Both the position numbers and the translations under genes were made by a program. Below the pieces are notes generated by a model. That model was not told the origin of the DNA, ran no database searches, and saw only the letters and a list, made by a program, of their open reading frames with translations. Shown here in pieces: positions 1 through 5,082 of a DNA stretch of 6,331 nucleotides. This DNA comes from Acidimicrobiaceae bacterium (GTDB taxonomy: Bacteria > Actinomycetota > Acidimicrobiia > Acidimicrobiales > UBA8190), in assembly GCA_003131945.1 (NCBI GenBank), contig PKWD01000327.1, positions 8,511 to 14,841 on the forward strand, given 5' to 3'. Every line of letters begins with the position of its first letter. The stretch's first letter is position 1.

Positions 1-506
1 GCCAGGATGAAGGACCCAATGGCAGCAACCAAGGCAATCTGTCCGAAGGTCCCGAAGGCGTAGGCCTCGAGCAGCAATCCTCGAAGGGTCGTGCCCTGGA
101 AGACGAGCTGGACCTTGGCTTCGGCCGCCGTGTACGCCACTGAACCCTTGGGCAGGGCCATGGCGGCGGCGGAGAGCTGGGCGTAGGTCTTGCCGCCACC
201 GATCTCGTTCAGGTGCACGCCGATGAAGTCATTGGCGTAGACCTCGGCCTGTTGACCGGTGACCAGCGGCTGCCCCGCATACTTGCTCACCGTCCCGATC
301 ATCGAGGGGGTAATCTCGGTGCCGGCCTTGGCGTGGGCGAACGCCGACGCCGGCGGGAAAGTGATCTCTTGCTGGGCCAGCTGGTTGTGGACGTTGGAGT
401 TGGCGAAGCTGTAGCCCCACACACCAAGAGCGCCGGCGACGATCAGAACGACGACCAAGACCCCGCCTCCTGCCGTCAGGACCATGTCGAAGGTCTTGCG
501 TTTCAC
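1..506 (-). CDS. Actinobacterial two-TM membrane protein, N-terminal part (3' end outside window)
   Basis: Open from a GTG at 506 to the left edge (168 codons plus two bases), so the C-terminus is missing. The GTG start is fixed by a strong Shine-Dalgarno AAGGAGGA six bases upstream; an ATG slightly upstream meets a stop after a few codons. The protein begins MKRKTFD, followed by a hydrophobic segment at about residues 9-32 rich in Val, Leu and Gly. A hydrophilic region of about 115 residues follows (GYSFANSNVHNQLAQQ at about 31-46), then a second hydrophobic segment from about residue 148 to the edge (GQIALVAAIGSFILA). This suggests a cytoplasmic N-terminus, an extracytoplasmic central domain and a second membrane pass. 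I recognise it from memory as a conserved actinobacterial family of about 200 residues with no established function, sometimes misnamed aromatic ring-opening dioxygenase LigA; nothing here supports an enzyme. It is transcribed divergently from the flavoprotein gene at 778 and may share the dormancy-box control region. Confidence 0.85.
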   Translation of the reverse strand, partial: MKRKTFDMVLTAGGGVLVVVLIVAGALGVWGYSFANSNVHNQLAQQEITFPPASAFAHAKAGTEITPSMIGTVSKYAGQPLVTGQQAEVYANDFIGVHLNEIGGGKTYAQLSAAAMALPKGSVAYTAAEAKVQLVFQGTTLRGLLLEAYAFGTFGQIALVAAIGSFIL

Positions 507-510
507 TTTG

Positions 511-518
511 TCCTCCTT
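511..518 (-). promoter_or_regulatory. Shine-Dalgarno of the membrane protein gene
   Basis: Minus strand AAGGAGGA, an almost full-length anti-16S match, lies six bases before the GTG at 506. It decides that start codon and predicts efficient translation. Confidence 0.85.
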
Positions 519-551
519 GTCATGTCCCGGACGGGACCATCTGACTTCAGC

Positions 552-566
552 GTGCCTCTTGGGCAC
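552..566. repeat. Short inverted repeat GTGCC-N5-GGCAC
   Basis: Five-base arms GTGCC (552-556) and GGCAC (562-566) with loop TCTTG lie in the presumed 5' leader or promoter of the minus-strand membrane protein gene. It could be a small operator or hairpin, or chance. It differs from the nearby dormancy boxes. Confidence 0.25.
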
Positions 567-578
567 CCGGTGGCGACA

Positions 579-592
579 GGGCCGAAAGTCCC
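579..592 (-). promoter_or_regulatory. Candidate DosR/DevR-type dormancy box (site A)
   Basis: The minus strand reads GGGACTTTCGGCCC. It matches the core of the mycobacterial DosR consensus, GGGACTWWAGTCCC, at 12 of 14 positions. It is framed by a further inverted pair, GACAG at 575-579 and CTGTC at 595-599. The site is 73 bp upstream of the minus-strand start at 506 and about 185 bp upstream of the flavoprotein start at 778, so it could serve either gene. Family knowledge: DosR is a NarL/LuxR-type response regulator activated by the hypoxia and NO sensors DosS/DosT, and related regulators occur in Streptomyces and other actinobacteria. Binding here is inferred from the motif only. Confidence 0.6.
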
Positions 593-616
593 GGCTGTCA
601 CCAACGCCGCCAACAA

Positions 617-644
617 GGGACCAAAGACCCCGGTCTTTGGTCCC
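617..644. promoter_or_regulatory. Perfect 28-bp palindrome made of two abutting dormancy-type boxes (site B)
   Basis: Arms GGGACCAAAGACC (617-629) and GGTCTTTGGTCCC (632-644) are exact reverse complements around CC at 630-631. Read on the minus strand, 617-630 is GGGTCTTTGGTCCC, a 12/14 match to the DosR core GGGACTWWAGTCCC. The second arm is another copy on the other strand, 13 of 14 positions identical to the first. The sequence therefore looks like two response-regulator sites head to head, able to seat two dimers. It is 25 bp from site A and 133 bp upstream of the ATG at 778. An RNA hairpin is also possible, with a 12-bp stem, but there is no U-tract and no gene ends next to it, so a terminator is less likely than an operator. 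Confidence 0.65.
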
Positions 645-661
645 ACCGTCCGGGGTGCCGG

Positions 662-675
662 AGGACCAGGGTCCG
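662..675. promoter_or_regulatory. Weak third dormancy-type dyad (site A')
   Basis: AGGACCAGGGTCCG keeps the half-sites GGAC and GTCC (663-666 and 671-674) at exactly the four-base spacing of the DosR core, but the A/T-rich centre is replaced by CAGG. It lies 18 bp past site B, on the side of the flavoprotein gene. On its own it would not be convincing; its clustering with sites A and B is the argument for it. Confidence 0.35.
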
Positions 676-746
676 TGCCTGAGGGCGGGCGCGGTGACAT
701 TTCGCATCTGGGTTCGCGTGGCCTACATATGCCATTCGGCCCTGTC

Positions 747-752
747 TAAAAT
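747..752 (+). promoter_or_regulatory. Possible -10 element for the flavoprotein gene
   Basis: TAAAAT lies 26 bases before the ATG at 778 in otherwise GC-rich DNA. The hexamer 17 bp upstream (TACATA, 724-729) is a poor -35, which would fit an activator-dependent promoter. The leader would be about 20 bases. This is judged from sequence only. Confidence 0.35.
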
Positions 753-777
753 CGAGGTAGGGCGCGCAACATGTTGG

Positions 778-1224
778 ATGGCAACCGCTTCGGATTGTGA
801 TTCGAACTTTTCCGCCGTCGAGCTGGACCGGCCTGAATGCATGACGCTGCTTCGAGGCGCTCGCATCGGACGGGTGGTACTGAGTATCGATTGCATCCCC
901 GTCGCGCTGCCTGTCAATGTGTGCGTGCTCGACGAGGACGTGATCTTCTCCACGGATAGGGGTTCGAAGCTCACTGCCGCCGTCAGTCGCCAGGTAGTCA
1001 GCATGGAAGTTGACGACATCGACCTCATGTACCGCACGGGCTGGAGCGTGCTCGTGACTGGGCGGGCACAGCTTGTTACCGAGCCCGCAGATATCGAATG
1101 GGCAAGTTCGCGGCTTCAGCCATGGGCACCCGGGCCTCATCGGTTCTTGGTCAAGGTCCCTTCGACCCTGATCTCGGGTCGGCATCTCATGTGGAGCACT
1201 GAAATCGTCGGACCACGAGGGTGA
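778..1224 (+). CDS. Pyridoxamine 5'-phosphate oxidase-like flavin-binding protein
   Basis: 148 residues, the usual size for single-domain members of the PNPOx-like split-barrel family (Pyridox_ox_2 type). Family hallmarks appear in order: LDRPECMTLLRGARIGRVV (16-34), the first helix and strand; IPVALPVNV (40-48), where relatives often have RPVNF; STDRGSKLTAAV (58-69), the flavin phosphate-binding region; VSMEVDDID (74-82); TGWSVLVTGRA (87-97); and WAPGPHRFLVKVPSTLISGR near residues 120-140. Such proteins bind FMN, FAD, F420 or haem, and the substrate cannot be read from sequence; true pyridoxine biosynthesis is unlikely. An upstream in-frame ATG at 484 exists, but the extension is Arg/Pro-rich, unlike the family, and covers the operator region. 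ATG 778 begins just before the domain. AGGTAGGG (755-762) is a distant ribosome binding site, so the start is fairly but not fully certain. The dormancy-type boxes upstream parallel Rv0080 of M. tuberculosis, a PNPOx-like DosR-regulon gene. The cyclase gene follows 142 bp later. Confidence 0.88.
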   Translation: MATASDCDSNFSAVELDRPECMTLLRGARIGRVVLSIDCIPVALPVNVCVLDEDVIFSTDRGSKLTAAVSRQVVSMEVDDIDLMYRTGWSVLVTGRAQLVTEPADIEWASSRLQPWAPGPHRFLVKVPSTLISGRHLMWSTEIVGPRG

Positions 1225-1323
1225 ATGCGGACCGGCCGGACGCTCAGCGGGAGCGAATCCGCCAGTTCGATCACGTCGATGCCGCTCGGTTGTCAGGCGC
1301 AAATGACTGGTTTCTCCCACATC

Positions 1324-1338
1324 TTTACCTAACGTAAA
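1324..1338. promoter_or_regulatory. AT-rich dyad upstream of the cyclase gene
   Basis: TTTAC (1324-1328) and GTAAA (1334-1338) form an inverted repeat around CTAAC, 29 bp before the ATG at 1367, in a local AT-rich patch of a GC-rich region. It could be part of a promoter or operator for the cyclase gene. No convincing -35/-10 pair was found, so this remains a guess. The rest of the 142-bp gap shows nothing further. Confidence 0.3.
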
Positions 1339-1366
1339 TAGGGAAAGCAGTCGATGGATATTACGT

Positions 1367-3166
1367 ATGCCACTGATTGAGGATCGTGTGCTGTTGGAGG
1401 AGCCACTCAATCGGGCCGATTCGCCACATGTTCCAGGGCCCGCTCATCTCTGGAACATCGTCGTCCTTGTCGTCCTTTTCGCCGGGATGACCATGTCGAC
1501 AATTGGCGCGGTCGCATGGCATGGCTATGTTCAGAGTCAAGCGAGGAATACCTTTGCCACGAACGCCGCCAGCGTTTCGGCAGCGGTATCGACCGCTCTG
1601 CGCCGAGACGTGGACTTTGTGGCGACGGAGCGGGCCGGAGTTGTATCGATCCCAGACCTTACCAATCGTGAACTTGCTGTCTGGTACACCTCCATTGACG
1701 TCAAGAACCGCTTTCCGGGCGGCGTCGGCTTTGCATTCGTTCAACGCGTCCTGGCGACGCAGCTGAATGCCTTTGGCGCAGAGGTCGTTGCCGATCCACC
1801 AGTCAACGAGCCCGTTTCGGCTCCATACTCGGTCTTTCCGGCGGGAGCTCGATCTCAGTACTGTCTCCAACGGTTTGGCATCGCCACGTCGTCTGCGGCC
1901 AAAGTGATTCCAACAACCTTTGACTTTTGCAGCCCCACGATACCGCCAGGCAATAGCCGGTCTCCGATTCCCGACCTGCTCGACGAGGCGACAACCAACG
2001 GCCGAACGACAGTATTGGCAGCCGGCAAGATCGCCAAGACAGGTGGCATTTCCGACCTCTTCGTCCTCTTCTCGCCCGTCTACGAGAGCGCGGGAACCCC
2101 ATCATCGGTTTCGGCCCGTCAGACAGACGTGCGCGGATGGATTGTCGCCACATTCAGTGGTGGCGCCCTCCTTGGCTCTAACATCGTCACCGACCATAGA
2201 CTTTCGGTAAGCATTCTTTTCGACGAACCGGGCTCCGGCAGCACACCGATTACGACGTCAGGGAAAGCACCTAGCGGCACCTTCTTTACGCGCTCCCTGC
2301 GCTTCAATGCGGGTGGGTCGTGGGTCGTGAGAGTTGTCGGCTCTGCACGATCCAGCGCGACGGCTCAAGCGCTTGGAGTCGGACTCCTAGGCGCAGGCGT
2401 AACTCTTCTTCTCTTCCTACTTCTCGGACTGTTGACACGATCGCGGGCCATGGCCCTTCGGATGGTGGACGAGAGTACAAGCCAACTCCGGCACCAAGCC
2501 CTCTATGACTCGCTCACCGATTTGCCCAACCGAGCGCTCATCCTCGACCGCGCCGAGCAAATGATCGTCCGGGCCACGCGACAACCCCTTTTGGTCGGCG
2601 CTCTCTTCATTGACCTTGACAACTTCAAGGTGGTCAACGACACCTTCGGCCACGAGGTGGGCGACGAGCTCCTCAGGGCAGTCGGTTTTCGCCTTTCGGA
2701 AGAGCTACGGGCGAGCGACAGCGTCGGACGTCTTGGAGGGGACGAGTTCGTTGTTCTGGCAGAAGGAGAACTCGGAGGCATTGGTCCCGAACTTGTTGCC
2801 GAGAAGCTCTTGGCCTCATTCGCCGAACCGTTCATCCTTGAACGGAGCCGAGTCGGCCCATTGCACATCGGCGTCAGCATCGGAGTGGCCCTGGGTCCTC
2901 GCGACGGTGCCGCTCAGCTTCTTCGAGACGCAGACGTAGCGCTCTATGAAGCCAAAGCCCGAGGTAAGAATGGGTACGTGGTCTTCCGCCCCGACATGGG
3001 AATGGCCCTGAACGATCGACTTGGACTCGAACCGGATCCGCGAAGGGCGCCTTCAGAGGGAGACTCGCGCCCAAGGTATCAAGCGACGTTCGAACTCGAA
3101 GACACGGCGATCGGGGATGGGACCGCGGCTGCGGCACCAAGCGGTCCGAGGAGTCCGTCCATCTGA
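1367..3166 (+). CDS. Membrane CHASE-type sensor diguanylate cyclase (GGDEF) with eroded EAL start
   Basis: 599 residues. A first membrane segment at about 29-51 and a second at 335-357 flank an extracytoplasmic domain of about 280 residues that resembles CHASE sensors (YTSIDVKNRFPGGVGFAFVQRV, about 107-128) and carries two cysteines, C166 and C188. The cytoplasmic GGDEF domain runs from about 377 to 540: DSLTDLPNRALILDRAE, then IDLDNFKVVNDTFGHEVGDELL, the catalytic motif GGDEF at 457-461, and the inhibitory c-di-GMP site RASD at 448-451 at the standard five-residue spacing. It should make c-di-GMP from two GTP in response to an unknown external ligand, with product inhibition. Residues 544-599 follow the pattern of a GGDEF-EAL junction (RLGLE, DPRRAP, GDSRPRYQ, FELED) but lack the EAL motif and stop, so no phosphodiesterase is present. 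The start has only a weak ribosome binding site (GATGGA, 1353-1358); the next methionines lie within the first membrane segment, so ATG 1367 is preferred. Confidence 0.9.
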   Translation: MPLIEDRVLLEEPLNRADSPHVPGPAHLWNIVVLVVLFAGMTMSTIGAVAWHGYVQSQARNTFATNAASVSAAVSTALRRDVDFVATERAGVVSIPDLTNRELAVWYTSIDVKNRFPGGVGFAFVQRVLATQLNAFGAEVVADPPVNEPVSAPYSVFPAGARSQYCLQRFGIATSSAAKVIPTTFDFCSPTIPPGNSRSPIPDLLDEATTNGRTTVLAAGKIAKTGGISDLFVLFSPVYESAGTPSSVSARQTDVRGWIVATFSGGALLGSNIVTDHRLSVSILFDEPGSGSTPITTSGKAPSGTFFTRSLRFNAGGSWVVRVVGSARSSATAQALGVGLLGAGVTLLLFLLLGLLTRSRAMALRMVDESTSQLRHQALYDSLTDLPNRALILDRAEQMIVRATRQPLLVGALFIDLDNFKVVNDTFGHEVGDELLRAVGFRLSEELRASDSVGRLGGDEFVVLAEGELGGIGPELVAEKLLASFAEPFILERSRVGPLHIGVSIGVALGPRDGAAQLLRDADVALYEAKARGKNGYVVFRPDMGMALNDRLGLEPDPRRAPSEGDSRPRYQATFELEDTAIGDGTAAAAPSGPRSPSI

Positions 3167-3178
3167 CCCTCAGCGCAG

Positions 3179-3202
3179 AGCCGCTACGTCGAGCTAGCGG
3201 CT
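3179..3202 (+). terminator. Hairpin after the cyclase gene, probable terminator
   Basis: Perfect 8-bp arms AGCCGCTA (3179-3186) and TAGCGGCT (3195-3202) with an 8-base loop begin 13 bases after the TGA at 3164-3166. There is no U-tract, as is common for hairpins after actinobacterial genes. It sits in the 190-bp gap between two convergent genes and could block read-through from the plus strand or, being symmetrical, from the minus strand. The rest of the gap (3203-3356) holds nothing I can support. Confidence 0.55.
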
Positions 3203-3356
3203 GGACTCATGCGCAGGATCGACCTGATGTTTCGTTTTCGTAGTTGGTTCCCGGATAACGAGGTCCAGAGTCGAGGTATTGACCGTGTGGGAAACTCTGG
3301 AGCGCGTTCGCTCCTGGGATGTCGGTCTCGTGGACTCGGGTTTTGGGGCCGCTCGT

Positions 3357-4613
3357 TCAGTTCCCGAAATCCCAGCTTCCACCGGCCTCATAGCGATGTA
3401 TGACGCTCTTGGCGACGAGGATCTTGTGCACCTCGTCGGGGCCGTCGGCGATCCGCAGGGTGCGCGCTGCCAGGTACATCCGCGCCAGCGGCAGGTCGTT
3501 GGACACTCCGGCGGCCCCCCACACCTGGATGGCACGATCGACCACCCGGCTGTAGGCGGCGGGCACGAAGACCTTGATAGCCGAGATGTCGATGCGGGCG
3601 GCCTCGTAGTCCTGATCGATCTTCTCGGCGGCGTGGATCGTCATCAGCCGGGCCGCCTGGATGTCGATGTAACTGTCGGCGATGAAGCCCTGGATGAACT
3701 GCTTCTCCTTTAGCAGTCCACCGTGGACTTTGCGCTGGCTGGCACGCTCGACCATCAGATCGAAGGCCCGCCACATCTGACCGATGGAGTTCATGCAGTG
3801 GAAGATACGACCCGCTCCGAGGCGGTCCTGGGCCGCCTGGTGACCTTGTCCGACGTGTCCTAAAGCGTTGTCGGCCGGGACCCGGACGTTGTCGTAAACC
3901 ACCTCGCAATGGTCGGAGCTGTCTTGGCCCCAGATCCCGATGCCCCGAACGATGTTCACGCCCTTGGCGTTAGAGGGGACGATGATCTGGACCATCTGGC
4001 CGGAACGACCCAGCTCCCCGGTCTTGTCCTCAGCCCGGCACATGACGATGAAGAAGTCGGCCTTCTTGCCGTTGGACGTGAACCACTTGTGCCCATTGAT
4101 GACCCACTCGTCTCCCTCGACGACGGCGGTGGTGGTGAGTGAGCGGGGATCCGAACCAGGATTCTCGGGCTCGGTCATCGAAAACCCCGACTCCATGGTT
4201 CCTTCGATGAGGGGGAGCAGCCACTTGCGCTTCTGCTCTTCGGTGCCGTACTTGACCAAGATGGTTTGATTGCCCGAGTTCGGGGCGACGACCCCGAACA
4301 GCGAAGCGGCGCCGATCGCGTAAGCGAGGATCTCGTTCATGTAGGCGTGGGCGAGGAAGTCGAGCCCCATCCCGCCGTACTCTTTAGGGAGGTGTGGTGC
4401 CCACAGGCCCGCTTCCCACACCCGCTGCTTGATCTCCTCGCGGAGCTGGTGAGACTCGCGACGTTGATGTTGGGAAACGTCGCCATTGCCTCGCAAGTTC
4501 CACAGCTTTTCCTCGTTGGGGAGAATGTAGTCGTTCACGATTTCCGCAGTGCACATGCGAATGTCGTTGATTCGCTCGTCGAGCATGGGGATCGGCTTCA
4601 CGTTCATCGGCAT
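3357..4613 (-). CDS. Acyl-CoA dehydrogenase (FadE-type, ACAD10/11-like)
   Basis: 418 residues, full length for the family. It oxidises an acyl-CoA to the trans-2-enoyl-CoA using FAD and passes electrons to electron-transfer flavoprotein; it acts in the cytoplasm, in fatty-acid or branched-chain acyl-CoA breakdown. Visible blocks: helical N-domain with WAPHLPKEYGGMGLDF (71-86); flavin-contacting FSMTEPENPGSDP (144-156); GHKWFTSNGKKADFFIV (174-190); GERxxxG-like region seen as RLGAGR (264-269); IQVWGAAG (362-369), the FAD/NAD-proximal helix; and ADGPDEVH (389-396). In most dehydrogenases the catalytic base is a Glu; here the corresponding place is Asp390, which I believe is normal in the ADGPDEVH subfamily. 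Acyl chain preference cannot be told. Start ATG 4613 has GAGGAAAGG eight bases upstream; the in-frame ATG at 4607 is an alternative. The gene stands alone, convergent with the cyclase gene and divergent from the 114-residue protein gene, with a candidate dormancy box 137 bp upstream. Confidence 0.95.
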   Translation of the reverse strand: MPMNVKPIPMLDERINDIRMCTAEIVNDYILPNEEKLWNLRGNGDVSQHQRRESHQLREEIKQRVWEAGLWAPHLPKEYGGMGLDFLAHAYMNEILAYAIGAASLFGVVAPNSGNQTILVKYGTEEQKRKWLLPLIEGTMESGFSMTEPENPGSDPRSLTTTAVVEGDEWVINGHKWFTSNGKKADFFIVMCRAEDKTGELGRSGQMVQIIVPSNAKGVNIVRGIGIWGQDSSDHCEVVYDNVRVPADNALGHVGQGHQAAQDRLGAGRIFHCMNSIGQMWRAFDLMVERASQRKVHGGLLKEKQFIQGFIADSYIDIQAARLMTIHAAEKIDQDYEAARIDISAIKVFVPAAYSRVVDRAIQVWGAAGVSNDLPLARMYLAARTLRIADGPDEVHKILVAKSVIHRYEAGGSWDFGN

Positions 4614-4621
4614 GTAAGGAA

Positions 4622-4630
4622 CCTTTCCTC
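4622..4630 (-). promoter_or_regulatory. Shine-Dalgarno of the acyl-CoA dehydrogenase gene
   Basis: Minus strand GAGGAAAGG, eight bases before the ATG at 4613. It supports that start over the ATG two codons further in. Confidence 0.65.
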
Positions 4631-4635
4631 GTGCG

Positions 4636-4688
4636 CCACCCCGACCACTGGGCGAGCGGGCGTCCGGTACTGCACCTCGTCGGGGTGG
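4636..4688 (-). repeat. Long inverted repeat in the leader of the dehydrogenase gene
   Basis: CCACCCCGAC (4636-4645) and GTCGGGGTGG (4679-4688) are exact reverse complements separated by 33 bases. In the minus-strand transcript the closing arm ends six bases before the Shine-Dalgarno at 4622-4630, so the stem would sit just 5' of the ribosome binding site if the transcript starts far enough upstream. Such a position suits translational control, but a role is inferred only. Confidence 0.45.
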
Positions 4689-4750
4689 ACTACCAGAGAA
4701 GCCCGCTCCGCACTAGGGCCACGCTGCCACGCCGGAACGAGGTCCGGATA

Positions 4751-4764
4751 GTGGCAAAGGTCCC
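4751..4764 (-). promoter_or_regulatory. Candidate dormancy-type box facing the dehydrogenase gene (site D)
   Basis: Minus strand GGGACCTTTGCCAC matches 10 of 14 positions of the DosR core, with the left half-site GGGAC intact and the right half degenerate. It lies 137 bp upstream of the ATG at 4613. It resembles site C (4901-4914), which is AGGACCTTTGGCCC on the opposite strand; the two share GGACCTTTG. Confidence 0.35.
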
Positions 4765-4900
4765 ATTTCGGCTCTCCGGGGCCATCGCCGGGGGATCGTC
4801 GATAAGAGCGGCTTGATGCGCACACGACGACCGGCTCGCCGCCTGCCTGAGCGGACCCGATGCGAATGGTAGCGACGGCCGGAGTGCGACGATGTCGGTG

Positions 4901-4914
4901 AGGACCTTTGGCCC
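4901..4914 (+). promoter_or_regulatory. Candidate dormancy-type box upstream of the 114-residue protein gene (site C)
   Basis: AGGACCTTTGGCCC matches the DosR core at 10 of 14 positions and shares the GGCCC right half seen in site A. It lies 168 bp upstream of the GTG at 5083. A second dyad, GGCCCT-AGTC-AGGGCC (4910-4925), overlaps its right half. Weaker than sites A and B. Confidence 0.4.
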
Positions 4915-5020
4915 TAGTCAGGGCCCCGGGGGAAGTAGATCGTGGTGAAGTAGCAATAACCCTCGACCGTGGGCAAGGTGTTCGTGTAGAAGCTGACCCC
5001 TCTAAGGCTGCATGCTCCCA

Positions 5021-5032
5021 GGGTCTAGACCC
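5021..5032. promoter_or_regulatory. Exact 12-bp palindrome GGGTCTAGACCC
   Basis: A perfect dyad 50 bp upstream of the start at 5083, in the leader or promoter of that gene. Its halves GGTC/GACC differ in polarity and spacing from the GGAC/GTCC dormancy boxes, so it would be a site for another factor, or chance. Confidence 0.35.
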
Positions 5033-5071
5033 AGCCGTTACCGCTGCCCATGGACCGCATTCTCTTCGAAT

Positions 5072-5077
5072 AGAAGG
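5072..5077 (+). promoter_or_regulatory. Ribosome binding site of the 114-residue protein gene
   Basis: AGAAGG, five bases before the GTG at 5083. It favours that GTG over the in-frame ATG at 5149, whose upstream sequence has no comparable purine-rich match. Confidence 0.5.
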
Positions 5078-5082
5078 TCTCC

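Larger units (their letters stand above)
4614..5082. other. 469-bp divergent intergenic region without a credible gene
   Basis: Open frames here (minus strand up to 5131, plus strand from 4908) give Arg/Pro/Ser-rich translations with no recognisable fold, so I treat the stretch as regulatory. It contains the dehydrogenase ribosome binding site, a 10-bp inverted repeat (4636-4688), a small hairpin (CCGGA 4732-4736 with TCCGG 4743-4747), two dormancy-type boxes (4751-4764, 4901-4914), a GGCCCT/AGGGCC dyad (4910-4925) and an exact 12-bp palindrome (5021-5032). ACTAGGGCCA at 4712-4721 recurs inverted at 4909-4918. No tRNA or recognisable riboswitch was found by eye. Confidence 0.7.

Noticed and set aside
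617..644. Intrinsic terminator
   Set aside because: The stem is strong but no U-tract follows on either strand and no gene ends nearby: the two flanking genes diverge from this region. The box-like sequence of the arms makes an operator the better reading.
484..777. N-terminal extension of the flavoprotein from the in-frame ATG at 484
   Set aside because: The extra 98 residues are Arg/Pro/Ser-rich, do not resemble the family, overlap the start of the divergent membrane protein gene, and would cover the operator-like palindromes. The domain begins just after ATG 778.
598..1410. 270-codon minus-strand open frame antisense to the flavoprotein gene
   Set aside because: Its translation is low-complexity and rich in Arg, His and Pro, with no fold or ribosome binding site. 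It is a by-product of GC-biased codons in the real gene.
3167..3403. Continuation of an EAL domain after the cyclase stop codon, in the same frame
   Set aside because: Read through the TGA, the frame gives segments such as YVELAAGLMRR and RFRSWFPDNEV that faintly recall EAL helices, but no catalytic motif or confident alignment is visible and the stretch runs into the convergent gene. Kept only as something to test under the eroded-EAL finding.
3388..3909. 173-codon minus-strand open frame within the acyl-CoA dehydrogenase gene
   Set aside because: Shifted-frame shadow of the dehydrogenase; its translation is Arg/Gly/Pro-rich and the true frame carries all family motifs.
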